Notes under the pieces: generated by a model
The model's input: the letters and a program-made list of their open reading frames with translations, nothing else
Databases searched by the model: none
Told to the model about the DNA's origin: nothing
Part shown: positions 43,774 to 43,816 of the stretch, piece by piece
Layout: every line of letters begins with the position of its first letter
Numbering within the stretch: position 1 is the stretch's first letter
From: Punctularia strigosozonata HHB-11173 SS5
Taxonomy: Eukaryota; Basidiomycota; Agaricomycetes; Corticiales; Punctulariaceae
Direction: 5' to 3'
Assembly (NCBI RefSeq): GCF_000264995.1
Contig: NW_006767444.1
Location: forward strand, 62,624-106,439
DNA: 43,816 nt
Translations under genes and position numbers: made by a program

Positions 43774-43816
43774 AACTGTCAGAGTACGCGCTCGGAGCTC
43801 CTAGGAGCGGCGCGGA

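Larger units (their letters stand above)
41583..43816 (+). mobile_element. Ty3-type LTR retrotransposon fossil, 5' part
   Basis: Within the window are a 5' LTR (about 41583-41901), a gag-like frame (41932-43359) and a non-coding stretch with tandem repeats (to the edge). Protease, reverse transcriptase, integrase and the 3' LTR are not in view. Assignment to the Ty3/gypsy group rests on the gag-like frame and LTR form, so it is provisional. The visible parts look whole, so the insertion may be fairly young, but LTR divergence cannot be measured with one LTR. Confidence 0.7.

Overview
The window looks like nuclear DNA of a filamentous basidiomycete, most likely an Agaricomycete and possibly a polypore (inference). 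Genes carry many 47-100 bp spliceosomal introns with GT(A/G)NGT donors and CTNAN branch sites. Several families are typical of mushroom-forming fungi: a DUF6533 membrane protein, a Cys-rich ectodomain/Ser-Thr stalk/single-helix protein, a TPR-CHAT protein, duplicated small secreted proteins and Ty3-type retrotransposons. I rebuilt exon structures by hand; for each gene given with joined exons the total length is a multiple of three and the spliced frame stays open, except where stated.

Layout. 1-1.64 kb: inner part of a retroelement (fossil) with a gag-like frame on the minus strand. 2.3-3.5 kb: secreted/plasma-membrane single-pass protein (+). 4.0-4.5 kb: doubtful small ORF (-). 5.75-5.85 kb: intron-containing tRNA-Leu(CAG) (-). 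6.0-7.6 kb: nine-exon DUF6533 membrane protein (-). 9.07-10.7 kb: repeat-rich hydrophilic protein (+). 10.9-12.3 kb: membrane-anchored THEM6-like hot-dog thioesterase (-). 13.46-14.67 kb: MITE-like inverted repeats, a long palindrome and a decayed membrane-protein gene. 14.9-16.9 kb: OXR1-type TLDc protein (+). 17.5-19.5 and 21.0-22.9 kb: a roughly 2 kb duplicated block, each copy with a small secreted protein gene and its promoter. 23.4-25.7 kb: twelve-exon MFS drug/polyamine-type transporter (+) with 22 and 13 bp exons. 27.5-29.1 kb: uncharacterised coiled-coil protein (+). 29.4-32.6 kb: large Ser/Pro-rich coiled-coil protein (-). 33.3-35.9 kb: IML2/TTC39-type TPR protein (+), divergent from the previous gene. 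36.5-37.3 kb: Ctr copper transporter (-). 37.6-41.4 kb: TPR-CHAT caspase-like protein (-). 41.58 kb to the end: 5' LTR, gag-like frame and tandem repeats of a Ty3-type retrotransposon (fossil), cut by the window edge.

The genes do not form one pathway; fungal neighbours are mostly independent units. Possible functional themes are stress and organelle upkeep (OXR1, THEM6-like, IML2), transport (MFS, Ctr) and the cell surface (stalked receptor-like protein, two secreted proteins). The best candidate for an undescribed system is the TPR-CHAT gene, which keeps the His/Cys dyad of the CHAT protease fold and has an N-terminal region I cannot assign. The duplicated secreted-protein locus, whose copies differ at one dibasic processing site and one glycosylation site, is the second.
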